Assembly: GCA_035283685.1 (NCBI GenBank)
Contig: DATETJ010000002.1
Location: 1-64,000 of the forward strand
Length of the DNA stretch: 64,000 nt
DNA from: Candidatus Bathyarchaeia archaeon
Lineage (GTDB): Archaea > Thermoproteota > Bathyarchaeia > Bathyarchaeales > Bathyarchaeaceae
Direction: 5' to 3'
Shown here: in pieces, positions 43,760 to 52,203 of the stretch
Position numbering within the stretch: the first letter of the stretch is position 1
Layout of the letters: every line of letters begins with the position of its first letter
Notes under the pieces: model-generated
Databases searched by the model: none
Told to the model about the DNA's origin: nothing
What the model saw: the letters and a program-made list of their open reading frames with translations, nothing else
Made by a program: the position numbers and the translations under genes

Positions 43760-44470
43760 ATGAGCGAAAGGAAGAGAGCGCAGAGGATTCTGCAGATACT
43801 TAGCAACGAGTTCGGGATTCCAAAGTGGACAGGCTCGAAGAGGGAGCCTTTCCAAACGCTAATAGGAACCGTCTTGTCTCAAGCTACCAACGATAGGAAC
43901 AGGGATCAAGCTTATGCCAATTTAGTGAAGAGATTTGAGATTGACCCCAAGGAGTTGGCCAGCGCTGACGTGAAGGAAATTGAGAAAGCCATCCGTGTTG
44001 GCGGGCTATATCGGAATAAGGCTTCGAAAATCAAAGCGTTGTCAAAGACCGTCTTGAAGGAGTTTAATGGCTCGCTTGACTTCATTTTCTCCGAGCCTCT
44101 CGAGAAGGCCAGAGAACTGTTGATGAGTATTCCGGGGGTTGGACCCAAAACAGCTGACGTAGTGCTCGTGTTTGCTGCGAATAAGTCCACGATTCCCGTG
44201 GATACTCATGTTAACCGTGTTTCGAGACGGCTGGGCTTGGCGCCGTTAAGGGGAGGCTACGAGGACGTTCGCAGGTCGTTGGAGTCCTTGTATCAGGCGC
44301 CCGACTATTTGGCGATCCATTTGTTGCTCATCAGCCTGGGAAGGAAGTATTGCAGGGCGCGTAACCCGCTTCACAAACCGTGCCCAGTAAAGGCTTTGTG
44401 CCCAACTGTCAAGAAAGAAGCTGCTCAACCAAGCTTGCATAGGCTTCATGGAAGCAGGGATTATCCTTGA
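43760..44470 (+). CDS. nth: Endonuclease III (DNA glycosylase/AP lyase)
   Basis: This 236-residue base-excision enzyme removes oxidised pyrimidines. The helix-hairpin-helix IPGVGPKTADVV contains the catalytic Lys130, and Asp148 lies in VDTHVNR. The C-terminal cluster region reads C198-x6-H205-x2-C208-x5-C214, so the second cluster cysteine is replaced by His. The ATG at 43760 follows a TATA-like CTTTTAAAT at about 43731. The XPD gene overlaps its end by four bases. Confidence 0.93.
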   Translation: MSERKRAQRILQILSNEFGIPKWTGSKREPFQTLIGTVLSQATNDRNRDQAYANLVKRFEIDPKELASADVKEIEKAIRVGGLYRNKASKIKALSKTVLKEFNGSLDFIFSEPLEKARELLMSIPGVGPKTADVVLVFAANKSTIPVDTHVNRVSRRLGLAPLRGGYEDVRRSLESLYQAPDYLAIHLLLISLGRKYCRARNPLHKPCPVKALCPTVKKEAAQPSLHRLHGSRDYP

Positions 44471-46413
44471 CTGCAGTTGCCCCGCCTAGACTTGAAGCCA
44501 GAATAGCGGAGTTTTTTCCTTATTCAAGCATAAGACCCTATCAAGATCTGTTCATCAACACCGTTTTTGAGGCGGTTGAAAACCGGCGACACGTGCTTAT
44601 CGAGGGCAGTAATGGTTTGGGCAAAACCGTTTCAGCATTGTCGGCTTGCTTGCCATTGGCGAAGGAGCACGGGCTTAAGATTCTTTATGTAGCTAAGACG
44701 CATCGGCAGCATGAGCGAGTTATTGAAGAACTGGATGCCATAGCTAAGCGGCAGAATGTTACGGGTCTCTCGGTTCGCGGGCGAACTGAAATGTGTTTTC
44801 ACCCATTTATCTTGCGTCATGCTCCGGATGCCACATCTGCCATGGAGATATGCGAACTGCTGAAAGCGAGACACGAGTGCCAGTACTACGAGAATATTGA
44901 GAGCAAAGAGCAGCGTTTCTCAGACCTGAAGGAGCACGTTGTTTCGCGTCCGTACAAGGCTTCTGAAGTGCAGGAGATATGTAAGGCTCAGAAATTCTGT
45001 CCCTATGAACTTGTTAAGAAGGCTCTGCCAGATGTGGATGTTTTAGCTTTAAGTTACATGTACGTTTTTGATCCTTCAGTCCGTGGCGTTTTCCTCAAGC
45101 ATTTAGGCAAATCGCTGGACAAAGCCATACTGATAGTTGACGAAGCTCACAATTTGCCTGATACGGCTGTGCAAATCGCCAGCGACAGCCTCACCGTTTT
45201 CGCTATGCGGCAAGCGCAGTTGGAGGCTGATAGGTTTCGACGGCATGAAATGGCTGAGTTCGCGGGTGAATTTAAGGCTCTGACCGAGAGTATGGCGGCA
45301 CAGATTGAAAGGGAAAGCTACGTTTCTCCACCACAACTGATTGACTCTTTGTCCAAGGCGGCAAGTGTTAGCGACCCGCAGGTTTTCTTTGAAGAGATGC
45401 ACGAAGTTGGCGCGTTGATCAAACAGCAGTTGCTTACGCAGGGCAAATATCCGCGCTCGTTCGTTCATCGCGTAGGCGAGTTTTTGCTGAAGTGGCTGGA
45501 AACGAACGGAGACGTTGCCTACACGCATGTTTTGAGTCGGTACATAGCGAAGACCGGTGTGCCTTCGGCTAAGTTGGAGGTTGTGGCGCTTGACCCAGCA
45601 AAGGTTACGGAGCCGGTTTTCTCGTCAGTCTATTGCAGTGTGAACATGTCGGGCACGCTTCAGCCGCTTGAATCCTACGTTAAGGTTACCAACATGCCCT
45701 CGTCAACGGTGTGTCAAGTTGTGCCTTCGCCGTTTCCCAAAGAGCACATCTTGAGCCTAGCTTGTTGCGGCGTGACCACCGCCATGGAGCAGCGCACGCC
45801 AGCCATGTACCACAAAATTGTCAAGCGTGTGGCAGAAGTTGTGCGCAACACGCCGGCGAATGTGGGCGTCTTCACGGCGTCGTACGAGGTTTTGGAGAGG
45901 CTTCGTGAGGCGGGAATGGAAGACCGTTTGGAGAAGCCTTTGTTGCATGAGCGCCGTGGCATGAAATCCCGTGAGAATGAGCGTTTGATTAGCAAGTTTA
46001 AATCGTTTTCTAAGCGTGATGGTGCAGTGCTATTAGGCGTTCAAGGCGGACGCTCTTCTGAAGGCGCAGATTATCCCGGTGATCAGATGAACGCGGTTGC
46101 GGTTGTGGGCGTTCCATATGCTGAGCCTACTCCGAAAGTGAAGGCGCAGATAGGATATTTCGAGCAGCGATTCCCAGAGCATGGAAGAGAGTATGGCTAT
46201 GTGGTGCCGGCGTTGAAGAAGGCGGCGCAGGCAGCGGGTAGACCCATACGCACGTTGGAGGATAGGGGCGCCATCATTTTTCTTGATCAACGCTACGCGA
46301 CTCCATACTGTCAACATTACCTGCCAGTTTGGCTGAGAAGAGGAATGAAAACGCTGCCCGACCAAGACAACATCATAGCATCTGAGCTCAAGGGCTTCTT
46401 CAAGCCGGAATAA
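44467..46413 (+). CDS. XPD/Rad3-type 5'-3' DNA helicase
   Basis: This 648-residue superfamily 2 helicase carries an iron-sulfur cluster. The Walker A is EGSNGLGKT (about 46-54) and Walker B DEAH is at 225-228. The four cluster cysteines are probably Cys110, Cys129, Cys138 and Cys178 (EMCFHP, MEICE, HECQYY, KFCPYE). Motif VI is QAAGRPIRTLEDRG. In archaea XPD unwinds DNA in repair. It starts with TTG at 44467 inside the last codons of nth (TTGA overlap), so nth and xpd form a repair operon. Confidence 0.93.
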   Translation: MTAVAPPRLEARIAEFFPYSSIRPYQDLFINTVFEAVENRRHVLIEGSNGLGKTVSALSACLPLAKEHGLKILYVAKTHRQHERVIEELDAIAKRQNVTGLSVRGRTEMCFHPFILRHAPDATSAMEICELLKARHECQYYENIESKEQRFSDLKEHVVSRPYKASEVQEICKAQKFCPYELVKKALPDVDVLALSYMYVFDPSVRGVFLKHLGKSLDKAILIVDEAHNLPDTAVQIASDSLTVFAMRQAQLEADRFRRHEMAEFAGEFKALTESMAAQIERESYVSPPQLIDSLSKAASVSDPQVFFEEMHEVGALIKQQLLTQGKYPRSFVHRVGEFLLKWLETNGDVAYTHVLSRYIAKTGVPSAKLEVVALDPAKVTEPVFSSVYCSVNMSGTLQPLESYVKVTNMPSSTVCQVVPSPFPKEHILSLACCGVTTAMEQRTPAMYHKIVKRVAEVVRNTPANVGVFTASYEVLERLREAGMEDRLEKPLLHERRGMKSRENERLISKFKSFSKRDGAVLLGVQGGRSSEGADYPGDQMNAVAVVGVPYAEPTPKVKAQIGYFEQRFPEHGREYGYVVPALKKAAQAAGRPIRTLEDRGAIIFLDQRYATPYCQHYLPVWLRRGMKTLPDQDNIIASELKGFFKPE

Positions 46414-46484
46414 GAGTAGTCGCCTAATGTCTAGGCGGCAAGGAATCGAAGGGGGACGATAAGTTCTCCAGATGATGCAAGAGA

Positions 46485-46967
46485 TTATTCTTGGCTAATT
46501 ACTCCTCCGCTTGAAAGATAAAAGGCAATGGCTCTTTGAATTGCTGCTTCGCCTTCTGGGTTCCACGGCGTTACCCACGCTTCTTTCATTCCGTTTTTCT
46601 TTAGCCATTTCAGGGCTGTTATGAGAAGCGTAGTTCCGATTCGTTGTCTGCGGTATTCAGGCAAAACGTGGACTCCACCGTCTAGCCGCCCTGACGCCAA
46701 TTCCCTGTCAAGTAAGGGGCAGACGGCTCCGACAGGTTTGCCTTCCAGATATGCGATGAACGGTTGCTCCAGACCTGCTTTCATCTTTGGTCCTACCCAT
46801 TTCACAGTTGTTTCAGGATCTTTGATGAACCCTCCCCAGGTGATAGCCAAAATCTTCCCAACCTCGATTAACTGACTTTTCCCTACGGGTTTAACTATAA
46901 TCTTCTCGTTCATTCTCAAGTTGGGAAGTGGCATCGTCAAATCCCAAGTAACCCTAACCTTTGTCAA
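46485..46967 (-). CDS. GNAT-family N-acetyltransferase
   Basis: This protein of about 160 residues has the GNAT acetyl-CoA motif in PEYRRQRIGTTLLITALKWLKK (R-x-x-R-x-G/A-type pyrophosphate loop) and a preceding strand HVLPEYR. The substrate is unknown. The TTG at 46967 has only weak AAGG upstream; ATGs at 46934 and 46913 are also in frame. The fold core begins after the last of them, so the start is uncertain. It is convergent with the XPD gene. Confidence 0.78.
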   Translation of the reverse strand: MTKVRVTWDLTMPLPNLRMNEKIIVKPVGKSQLIEVGKILAITWGGFIKDPETTVKWVGPKMKAGLEQPFIAYLEGKPVGAVCPLLDRELASGRLDGGVHVLPEYRRQRIGTTLLITALKWLKKNGMKEAWVTPWNPEGEAAIQRAIAFYLSSGGVISQE

Positions 46968-47092
46968 ACCTTGTTCTCTCCAAGTCTGTCCACCTGTCGG
47001 CTGAACATTCTTTCTTACTCTGAACTTCTTTGCCTACTCTATGAAACATTTTCGATCGGTATCCGCAAAAGAACCATTTTATTAGTTCTTTT

Positions 47093-47112
47093 GTACTTTA
47101 TGATATTTATAG
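47093..47112 (+). promoter_or_regulatory. AT-rich promoter of the beta-propeller surface protein
   Basis: GTACTTTATGATATTTATAG forms an AT-rich core (TATTTATA) about 85 bases before the ATG at 47195. It is embedded in a broader AT-rich tract (47070-47160), the most AT-rich gap in this part of the window. Confidence 0.45.
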
Positions 47113-47194
47113 AACATTTGTTTCCATTGTTATAGAAGACGTTTTCACAATTCTTATCTTGAATCCTCTCAGAGATACAACGCTTGTGGTTAAC

Positions 47195-48742
47195 ATGAAG
47201 AAAATGTCTATCGCACTTGTGCTAATGGCTGTTCTGCCGATTTCCCTCTTGGTTGCAGGCGTTCACGCATCCGTAGGATGGTCCAGATGGTACACCGCAC
47301 CCATAGACTCAGACGGATTTGTCGGTCGTGATACCTCTATAGCATTGGATTCGAGTGGCAGCCCACATATAAGATACTTCAACTGGACGAGTGGCGATCT
47401 GAAATATGCTACGTGGACTGATGCAGGTCCAGGATGGAGCATTGAAACCGTGGACTCAGGCAGCGAAGATGTCGGAGGCAGTGGAGGACGCTCAATTGAC
47501 TTAGATTCTGGTGGCAATCCACACATTAGCTACATAGGACCTAGCTACCAAGGCCTGAAGTATGCTACAAAAAGCGGCGGAACATGGAGCATCGACACCG
47601 TCGACTCTGCAGGCGAAGGCTGGCCATCTCTAGCTTTGGATTCCAGCAACAATCCGCACATAAGCTACTATAATTCTACTGAAGGTTTGAAATATGCGAG
47701 GTGGACAGGTTCAGCATGGAACATCGAAGTTGCGGACTCCACGAACGGTAGATATACATCTATTGCCCTCGACTCAAGCGATAACCCGCACATAAGCTAC
47801 CGTGGCGACGGTAATGCTGTGATGCATGCCAGAAAGAGCGGTGGCACATGGAACATCGAAACAGTTGACTCCACACCTGATGGAACCGCAGGTACAGGTA
47901 CCTCAATTGCTTTGGACTCGGGCAATAATCCACACATCAGTTATCAGGGATGGCCTGGTTTAAGATATGCTGAGAAGAGCGGTAGTTCATGGATTAATGA
48001 AACCGTGGACTCCTACGGCGACTTTGGTGCTTGGAACTCAATTGCAATTGACTCAAGCGATAACCCAAACATAGCTTACCGCGACGATTCGAATGGTCGT
48101 TTGAGATACGCGATGTGGACTGGGTCGGCGTGGAACCTTGAGACCGTTGACGAAGTAGGAAACGTCGGCAGCGGTGCGTCTATTGCCTTGGACTCGAACA
48201 ATAATCCGCACATAAGTTACTATGATGGCACAAACAGCGATTTGAAGTATGCATCTATACTATTGCCCGACGAAATATGGTCATCTGACGCTTCAGGCAA
48301 TCCTAAAGACGTGTTCGTGCCAGGTGAAACAGTGTACGTAACTTGTCCACAGCCGCGCACTTATTGGACTACTGTCACCATATACGTGGTGGCTGACCAA
48401 GCAGTTTGGAATGAAGGCGATTCTCTAACAGACGTCTCTGGTGGTGATGAGATGGTCACGGTATCTCCGGGTCCAACAGGAACAACTCAGACGTTCCAGA
48501 TTTGGCCTCCGCTGCTTGCTGTGGGAAGCTACGACATTGTTATGGACAAAGACAACGACGCGGTCTTTGATCAGGGGCTAGACCTCGTTGACTCGGTGCT
48601 CATAACAGGCTTTAATGTGATTCCGGAAGTGCCTTTTGGCACTGCCATGACGTTCCTCAGCATGTTCATCGCCTTCGTAGGGTTCCTAGGGTTCAAACGA
48701 TTAAGACCGAAGATACAACTGCAATTTAGAAAGACAGATTGA
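47195..48742 (+). CDS. Secreted beta-propeller-like surface protein with C-terminal anchor
   Basis: This protein of about 515 residues starts with a signal peptide (MKKMSIALVLMAVLPISLLVAGVHA). Seven repeats of 40-50 residues follow. Each contains SIALDSxxNPHISY and ends LKYAxWT or similar, fitting a seven-bladed propeller. A second domain (about 370-470) follows. The C-terminus has IPEVPFGTAMTFLSMFIAFVGFLGFKRLRPK, a Pro-Glu-x motif, one hydrophobic helix and a basic tail. This resembles archaeosortase-type PEF-CTERM signals. An upstream TTG at 47159 is possible, but the ATG gives a normal signal peptide. Confidence 0.8.
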   Translation: MKKMSIALVLMAVLPISLLVAGVHASVGWSRWYTAPIDSDGFVGRDTSIALDSSGSPHIRYFNWTSGDLKYATWTDAGPGWSIETVDSGSEDVGGSGGRSIDLDSGGNPHISYIGPSYQGLKYATKSGGTWSIDTVDSAGEGWPSLALDSSNNPHISYYNSTEGLKYARWTGSAWNIEVADSTNGRYTSIALDSSDNPHISYRGDGNAVMHARKSGGTWNIETVDSTPDGTAGTGTSIALDSGNNPHISYQGWPGLRYAEKSGSSWINETVDSYGDFGAWNSIAIDSSDNPNIAYRDDSNGRLRYAMWTGSAWNLETVDEVGNVGSGASIALDSNNNPHISYYDGTNSDLKYASILLPDEIWSSDASGNPKDVFVPGETVYVTCPQPRTYWTTVTIYVVADQAVWNEGDSLTDVSGGDEMVTVSPGPTGTTQTFQIWPPLLAVGSYDIVMDKDNDAVFDQGLDLVDSVLITGFNVIPEVPFGTAMTFLSMFIAFVGFLGFKRLRPKIQLQFRKTD

Positions 48743-48750
48743 CAGCACAA

Positions 48751-48772
48751 TTTTCTCCTTTTTTTCTGTTTT
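48751..48772 (+). terminator. Poly-T transcription terminator after the surface-protein gene
   Basis: TTTTCTCCTTTTTTTCTGTTTTG directly follows the stop of the surface-protein gene. T-rich tracts of this kind terminate archaeal RNA polymerase. The convergent cytochrome b5-like gene ends 124 bases further on. Confidence 0.55.
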
Positions 48773-48895
48773 GAAGCATCAATGATTTTGAACACAATTT
48801 CTTTTTGGGGTTCCACTTGCGCTTGCCGAGATTTTGCTGCCACTGTAGCCGCACATATGGCGCGCGGAATATGAACCTCAATAAACATCATATTT

Positions 48896-49159
48896 TCATA
48901 GTTTAAATGGCATTTTTGCCTTGCCTGCATCATATAGGATTCCGACAACAGGAAACTTTTCGAGGAAATTTTCACCATGTGGAGCTTGCTCTACGGCATC
49001 TGTTAAATCCACGCCGGCGCTGTGAAGAGCTTGATGATTTCCATCTTTCCAAAGAAAACTGGTTGACACGTTGTACACCTTTCCCTTGTATGCTACGTAT
49101 GCTGGTTTTCCGTTTTTCCCATTGTGTTGGGCAAGCTCTTCCTCGCTGAACTCTTTCAT
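48896..49159 (-). CDS. Cytochrome b5-like heme/steroid-binding domain protein
   Basis: This 87-residue protein matches the small prokaryotic cytochrome b5-like family. It has FSEEELAQHNGKNGKPAYVAYKGKVYNVS, then WKDGNHQALHSAGVDLTDAVEQAPHG. The usual HPGG heme motif appears as a GNHQALHSAG variant with two histidines, so heme binding is likely but not certain. The ATG at 49159 has GAAGGG eight bases upstream. In bacteria and archaea such proteins often accompany redox enzymes, but no partner is nearby. Confidence 0.85.
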   Translation of the reverse strand: MKEFSEEELAQHNGKNGKPAYVAYKGKVYNVSTSFLWKDGNHQALHSAGVDLTDAVEQAPHGENFLEKFPVVGILYDAGKAKMPFKL

Positions 49160-49195
49160 ACACTTGGCCCTTCAAAGTTGCGCTTTGATTTACTT

Positions 49196-49954
49196 TCAAG
49201 CAAATAGGGAGTCCAGCAGCATCATGATGACAAACCCGGCTATGAGGCCAAAGGTCGCTTCTCTCTCAAAGCCTTTCCTGTGGCTTTCAGGTATCATTTC
49301 ATCGCTCACGACGAAAAGCATGGCGCCTGCAGCAAAGGCAAGTGCCCAAGGTAGAATCGGATGGAAAATGGAGACCAATGCAACACCCAACAAACCTCCA
49401 ACAGGTTCAACCAACCCGGTCAATGTTCCATACCATAAAGCTCTTCGTCTGGTATATCCCTCTCTTACCAAGGGCAGTGCAACTGCAAGTCCTTCAGGCA
49501 TGTTTTGAAGCCCGATAGCCATGGCAACCACAAGTCCTGCCGCTACGTCTCCACTTCCGAAGCTGACTCCCACAGCTAACCCTTCAGGGAAGTTATGGAT
49601 GGTTATGGCGATCACAAACAGCCAGACTCTTGGCAGCTTTGTAGAAGGCCCTTCTGCACCTAATGCTGGATGAAAGTGTGGAATAGAGCGGTCGATCAAA
49701 TGTAGTACAAAAGCTCCTAAGACAATCCCGAAAACAGCAACCCAAGGACCGCTCAAATCGATTGCTGGAACTATCAGGCTAAATGAAGTTGCTGCCAGCA
49801 TAACACCAGCTGAAAAGCCAAGCATGACATCCATCAACTTATCTGAAATCTTCTTCGCAAATAGCACTGGTAAAGCTCCAGCACCAGTGGCTAAGCCGGC
49901 TGCTAGGCTGGCCGCAGAACCAAGCAAAATTGCTTCTTCGATCATCCGCAACAC
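49196..49954 (-). CDS. ZIP-family metal transporter
   Basis: This 252-residue membrane protein imports zinc, iron or related metals. It has about eight hydrophobic helices. The metal-binding signature HNFPEGLAVGVSFG in helix 4 and GLQNMPEGLAVALPLV in helix 5 is intact. A short His-bearing loop (HLIDRSIPHFHPALG) lies between helices 3 and 4. GTG at 49954 or ATG at 49945 may be used; AGGTTCG precedes the first. The cytochrome b5-like gene follows on the same strand, 36 bases on. Confidence 0.92.
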   Translation of the reverse strand: MLRMIEEAILLGSAASLAAGLATGAGALPVLFAKKISDKLMDVMLGFSAGVMLAATSFSLIVPAIDLSGPWVAVFGIVLGAFVLHLIDRSIPHFHPALGAEGPSTKLPRVWLFVIAITIHNFPEGLAVGVSFGSGDVAAGLVVAMAIGLQNMPEGLAVALPLVREGYTRRRALWYGTLTGLVEPVGGLLGVALVSIFHPILPWALAFAAGAMLFVVSDEMIPESHRKGFEREATFGLIAGFVIMMLLDSLFA

Positions 49955-50014
49955 ACGAACCTATATGATATAATGCTTGTTAGACGTAAGAAAAAGGGAT
50001 GGTGTGGAAAGGAC

Positions 50015-50566
50015 TTACCTGAGGAATTTGGAGACGAAGGGTGAAGTCTCGCCTCTGCGCATGAAGTGGCCTGATGGTCCTTCGCCTAGGAATTCGGAGA
50101 ACCATGACTCATGCTCGATTTCCTCGTTGAGGATTGCTTGAGATAGGTCGTATGTTCTGTGGTCTTTGCCGGCGGTCAGGTTGCAGATGTGGGTGTATCC
50201 TCTTACTGCGCATCTTTCTGCTTCCACCAGCACTGTCAGCATTGCCTTAATGTCGGTTGGGTCTTTTGGTAGTGTGGCTGGGGGACAAGCCGAGGCGTCG
50301 TGAAAAGCTTTCATGCCTTCTGGCAGTTTGCCTCCTAACTCGTATATGCGGGGAACCAGAGCCTCAAAGTGGTTGCGATCTTCGATGCGAGCCGTTTCTG
50401 CGATTTCCTTGATTCCTTCTCCTTCTAGTCCTATCAGGTTGCATCGAAGGATAGTGTAGTAATAGTAAGTTGTAAGTTCGGCTGCAGAATTCTTGACCAA
50501 CAACTCCACGAGCTGATCAACATTGATACCAGCTTTCTCCACCATTTCTCGCGCTACTCTAGCCAT
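50015..50566 (-). CDS. Dps-like ferritin (thioferritin/DPSL type)
   Basis: This 183-residue ferritin-fold protein has ligands Glu30, Asp/Glu62-63, His66, Glu115-117 and the EEIEHESW segment (Glu149, His152). Cys94 in SACPPATLP and Cys119 in EAERCAVRGY match the paired cysteines that mark Sulfolobus-type DPSL thioferritins. Those sit near the diiron site and protect against peroxide. The ATG at 50566 has GAGGTG just upstream. It is adjacent to the TrmB-family regulator and to the AhpD-like gene, together a plausible stress locus. Confidence 0.88.
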   Translation of the reverse strand: MARVAREMVEKAGINVDQLVELLVKNSAAELTTYYYYTILRCNLIGLEGEGIKEIAETARIEDRNHFEALVPRIYELGGKLPEGMKAFHDASACPPATLPKDPTDIKAMLTVLVEAERCAVRGYTHICNLTAGKDHRTYDLSQAILNEEIEHESWFSEFLGEGPSGHFMRRGETSPFVSKFLR

Positions 50567-50646
50567 ATTATCACCTCGCTGAGACTACAAGTGTGGATAG
50601 AAATCTATTTAATTTTACGCAATTGAGGATGGGCATGTGCCAAGGA

Positions 50647-51444
50647 CTACTGTGTGCAAGGTACGGTTCGGCAGCAGGTTGGGTTGTCGAAGTAGTTTCT
50701 GGAGACTCGGATTAGGTTCTGGTCTTGTGTCAGGATTGCGGTTTCATCAGCCCAGTTTGTTACTGTTAGAAGTGTTTTCACGTCGGTGATGAGCATGCCG
50801 AGGGTGTCAATTGAGCCTATGTCTTGCAGGCAACATAGTAAGCGAATCTGGCCGAGGTCTGAGAAGTCTTCTTTTTCGTAAACCTCTTGGGTTACGGCAA
50901 TGTTCAAATTGACTTTGCGTTTTTCTTTCGCTGTTATCAGGGAGTCTTTTAGTTCTTTGAAAACGCCTGTATATGAAATGAAAATTGTGATTTCTTTGCG
51001 GGCTGTTTCGATTAGGGCTTTCATGCGGTTTATTATGTTTCTTTGTCCGCGGATGATGTAGGCTATTTCGAGTTCGTCTGATTTTTCAACGCTTTCGTAG
51101 ATTGGTGTGAGTAGGTCGGCGAGTACGTCTGCTTCTTTGGTTTTCTCATTGAGTTCTTCTGTGAGCTGTTCTTTGAGGTTGACTACGGCGTCTTTTGGGG
51201 GCGTGGGGAGGTAGATGTTTGGGGTGCCTTTTTGGATTATGAGCATGCCTTTTCTTGAGAGTCCGTCTAGGGCGTAGTATATTTTGGAGTCTGGGATTCC
51301 TGTTTCTTTGCATAGTGTGCTTGCGGTCATGCTGGGGTGGCTTAGGAGTGTGGCGTAGGCTAAGGCTTCGTGAGTTGATAGTCCTAGTTCTCTGAGTCGG
51401 GAGACGATTCTGTCGCGTGCTACTGTTTCCATGCTGCTTTTCAT
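50647..51444 (-). CDS. TrmB-family transcriptional regulator
   Basis: This 265-residue protein starts with a TrmB-type winged helix. LRELGLSTHEALAYATLLSHPSMTASTLCKETGIPDSKIYYALDGLSRKGMLIIQKG is the recognition region. A coiled linker follows (VNLKEQLTEELNEKTKEADVLADL). The C-terminal half resembles the PLD-like sensor domain of the family (IIRGQRNIINRMKALIETARKEITIF). Several cysteines near the end (CCLQD, NPTCCRTVPC) could sense metal or redox state. It is divergent from the AhpD-like gene, and a perfect palindrome lies between them. Confidence 0.88.
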   Translation of the reverse strand: MKSSMETVARDRIVSRLRELGLSTHEALAYATLLSHPSMTASTLCKETGIPDSKIYYALDGLSRKGMLIIQKGTPNIYLPTPPKDAVVNLKEQLTEELNEKTKEADVLADLLTPIYESVEKSDELEIAYIIRGQRNIINRMKALIETARKEITIFISYTGVFKELKDSLITAKEKRKVNLNIAVTQEVYEKEDFSDLGQIRLLCCLQDIGSIDTLGMLITDVKTLLTVTNWADETAILTQDQNLIRVSRNYFDNPTCCRTVPCTQ

Positions 51445-51480
51445 CGTGGTTTCTTCCGTTTTCTAGTGAGTGATTGTCAG

Positions 51481-51496
51481 AGAAGGCTTAAATAGC
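51481..51496 (+). promoter_or_regulatory. BRE/TATA promoter of the AhpD-like gene
   Basis: AGAAGGCTTAAATAGC contains an A/G-rich BRE and a CTTAAATAG TATA box about 52 bases before the ATG at 51548. The palindromic operator candidate begins four bases downstream, over the likely transcription start. Confidence 0.6.
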
Positions 51497-51499
51497 TTT

Positions 51500-51519
51500 C
51501 TACTACTGTGAAGTAGTAG
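51500..51519. promoter_or_regulatory. Palindromic operator candidate for the TrmB-family regulator
   Basis: CTACTACT-GTGA-AGTAGTAG is a perfect inverted repeat with 8-base arms and a 4-base centre. It lies between the TATA box and the start of the AhpD-like gene, and 56 bases upstream of the divergent regulator start. A protein bound here would block the transcription start, so repression is the likely mode. Ownership by the TrmB protein is an inference from position. Confidence 0.55.
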
Positions 51520-51547
51520 TTAAATGGGAGAACATGGAGGTTCTGAC

Positions 51548-51841
51548 ATGGAAAACAAGACGAAAATGCTCATAGCCGTTGGAGCTGCAGTCACAGCGAA
51601 TTGCCAGCCCTGCCTGAAAACCGCGGTCAGCGAAGCCAAGGGAACAGGAGCAGATGAAAAAGAAATCATCGAGGCAATCGCGATAGGACGAGTTGTTAGA
51701 AAAGGTGCAATGGGCAAGATGGACAAGTTCGCGTCAACCCTGACCGGGAAAGACGTCGGCTCAGACGATTGTCCATTCGGTTCGACAGAGGAAGACGTCA
51801 AAGAATGGGTTAAGCAAGACGATCAATGCGGCTGCAGCTAA
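51548..51841 (+). CDS. AhpD-like CxxC protein (carboxymuconolactone decarboxylase fold)
   Basis: This is about 97 residues from the ATG at 51548, where GGAGG seven bases upstream decides the start over an ATG at 51524. The CMD fold is marked by AVTANCQPCLKTAV, whose CxxC is the AhpD-type disulfide site, followed by VSEAKGTGADEKEIIEAIAIGRVVRKGA. The C-terminus ends DDQCGCS with extra cysteines. Such proteins reduce peroxiredoxins or act as thiol peroxidases. It is divergent from the TrmB-family gene. Confidence 0.85.
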   Translation: MENKTKMLIAVGAAVTANCQPCLKTAVSEAKGTGADEKEIIEAIAIGRVVRKGAMGKMDKFASTLTGKDVGSDDCPFGSTEEDVKEWVKQDDQCGCS

Positions 51842-51902
51842 GAAAGCGTGCTTATGCCTTGAAGAATCGGGCGTTGGGATTTGACATAAAAGAGGTGAAA
51901 GC

Positions 51903-52181
51903 ATGAAAGAAGAGACCCATCATCATAGGCTGTTTGAGGAAAAGCGACATGTCTCAGCAGCCATCAATCAGCTGGCTATTGGCATTATCATCCTCGTGTG
52001 GGGCAGTTTGTTGACGCTGAAACAGGTTGGATTAATAGAGAAGAACGTGAGCACGTGGCCTTTTGTCTTAACAGCCTTCGGCGCACTGCTCATCTTTGGC
52101 GGCATCTACAAGTTATATGCTCGAGAAAAGACTGGCGGAGAAGACGTGAAAGAAGAGAGCATTCGGAACTCTAATATCTGA
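51903..52181 (+). CDS. Small two-helix membrane protein
   Basis: This 92-residue protein has a His-rich head (EETHHHRLFEEKRH). Two hydrophobic segments follow, at about 22-42 (INQLAIGIIILVWGSLLTL) and 52-70 (WPFVLTAFGALLIFGGIYKL). The tail is charged. It resembles DUF-type small membrane proteins of archaea but I do not recognise a named family. The ATG at 51903 has GAGGTG a few bases upstream. It follows the AhpD-like gene closely and could belong to the same transcript. Confidence 0.72.
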   Translation: MKEETHHHRLFEEKRHVSAAINQLAIGIIILVWGSLLTLKQVGLIEKNVSTWPFVLTAFGALLIFGGIYKLYAREKTGGEDVKEESIRNSNI

Positions 52182-52203
52182 AAGTGCTAGTCAAGTTACA
52201 GTT

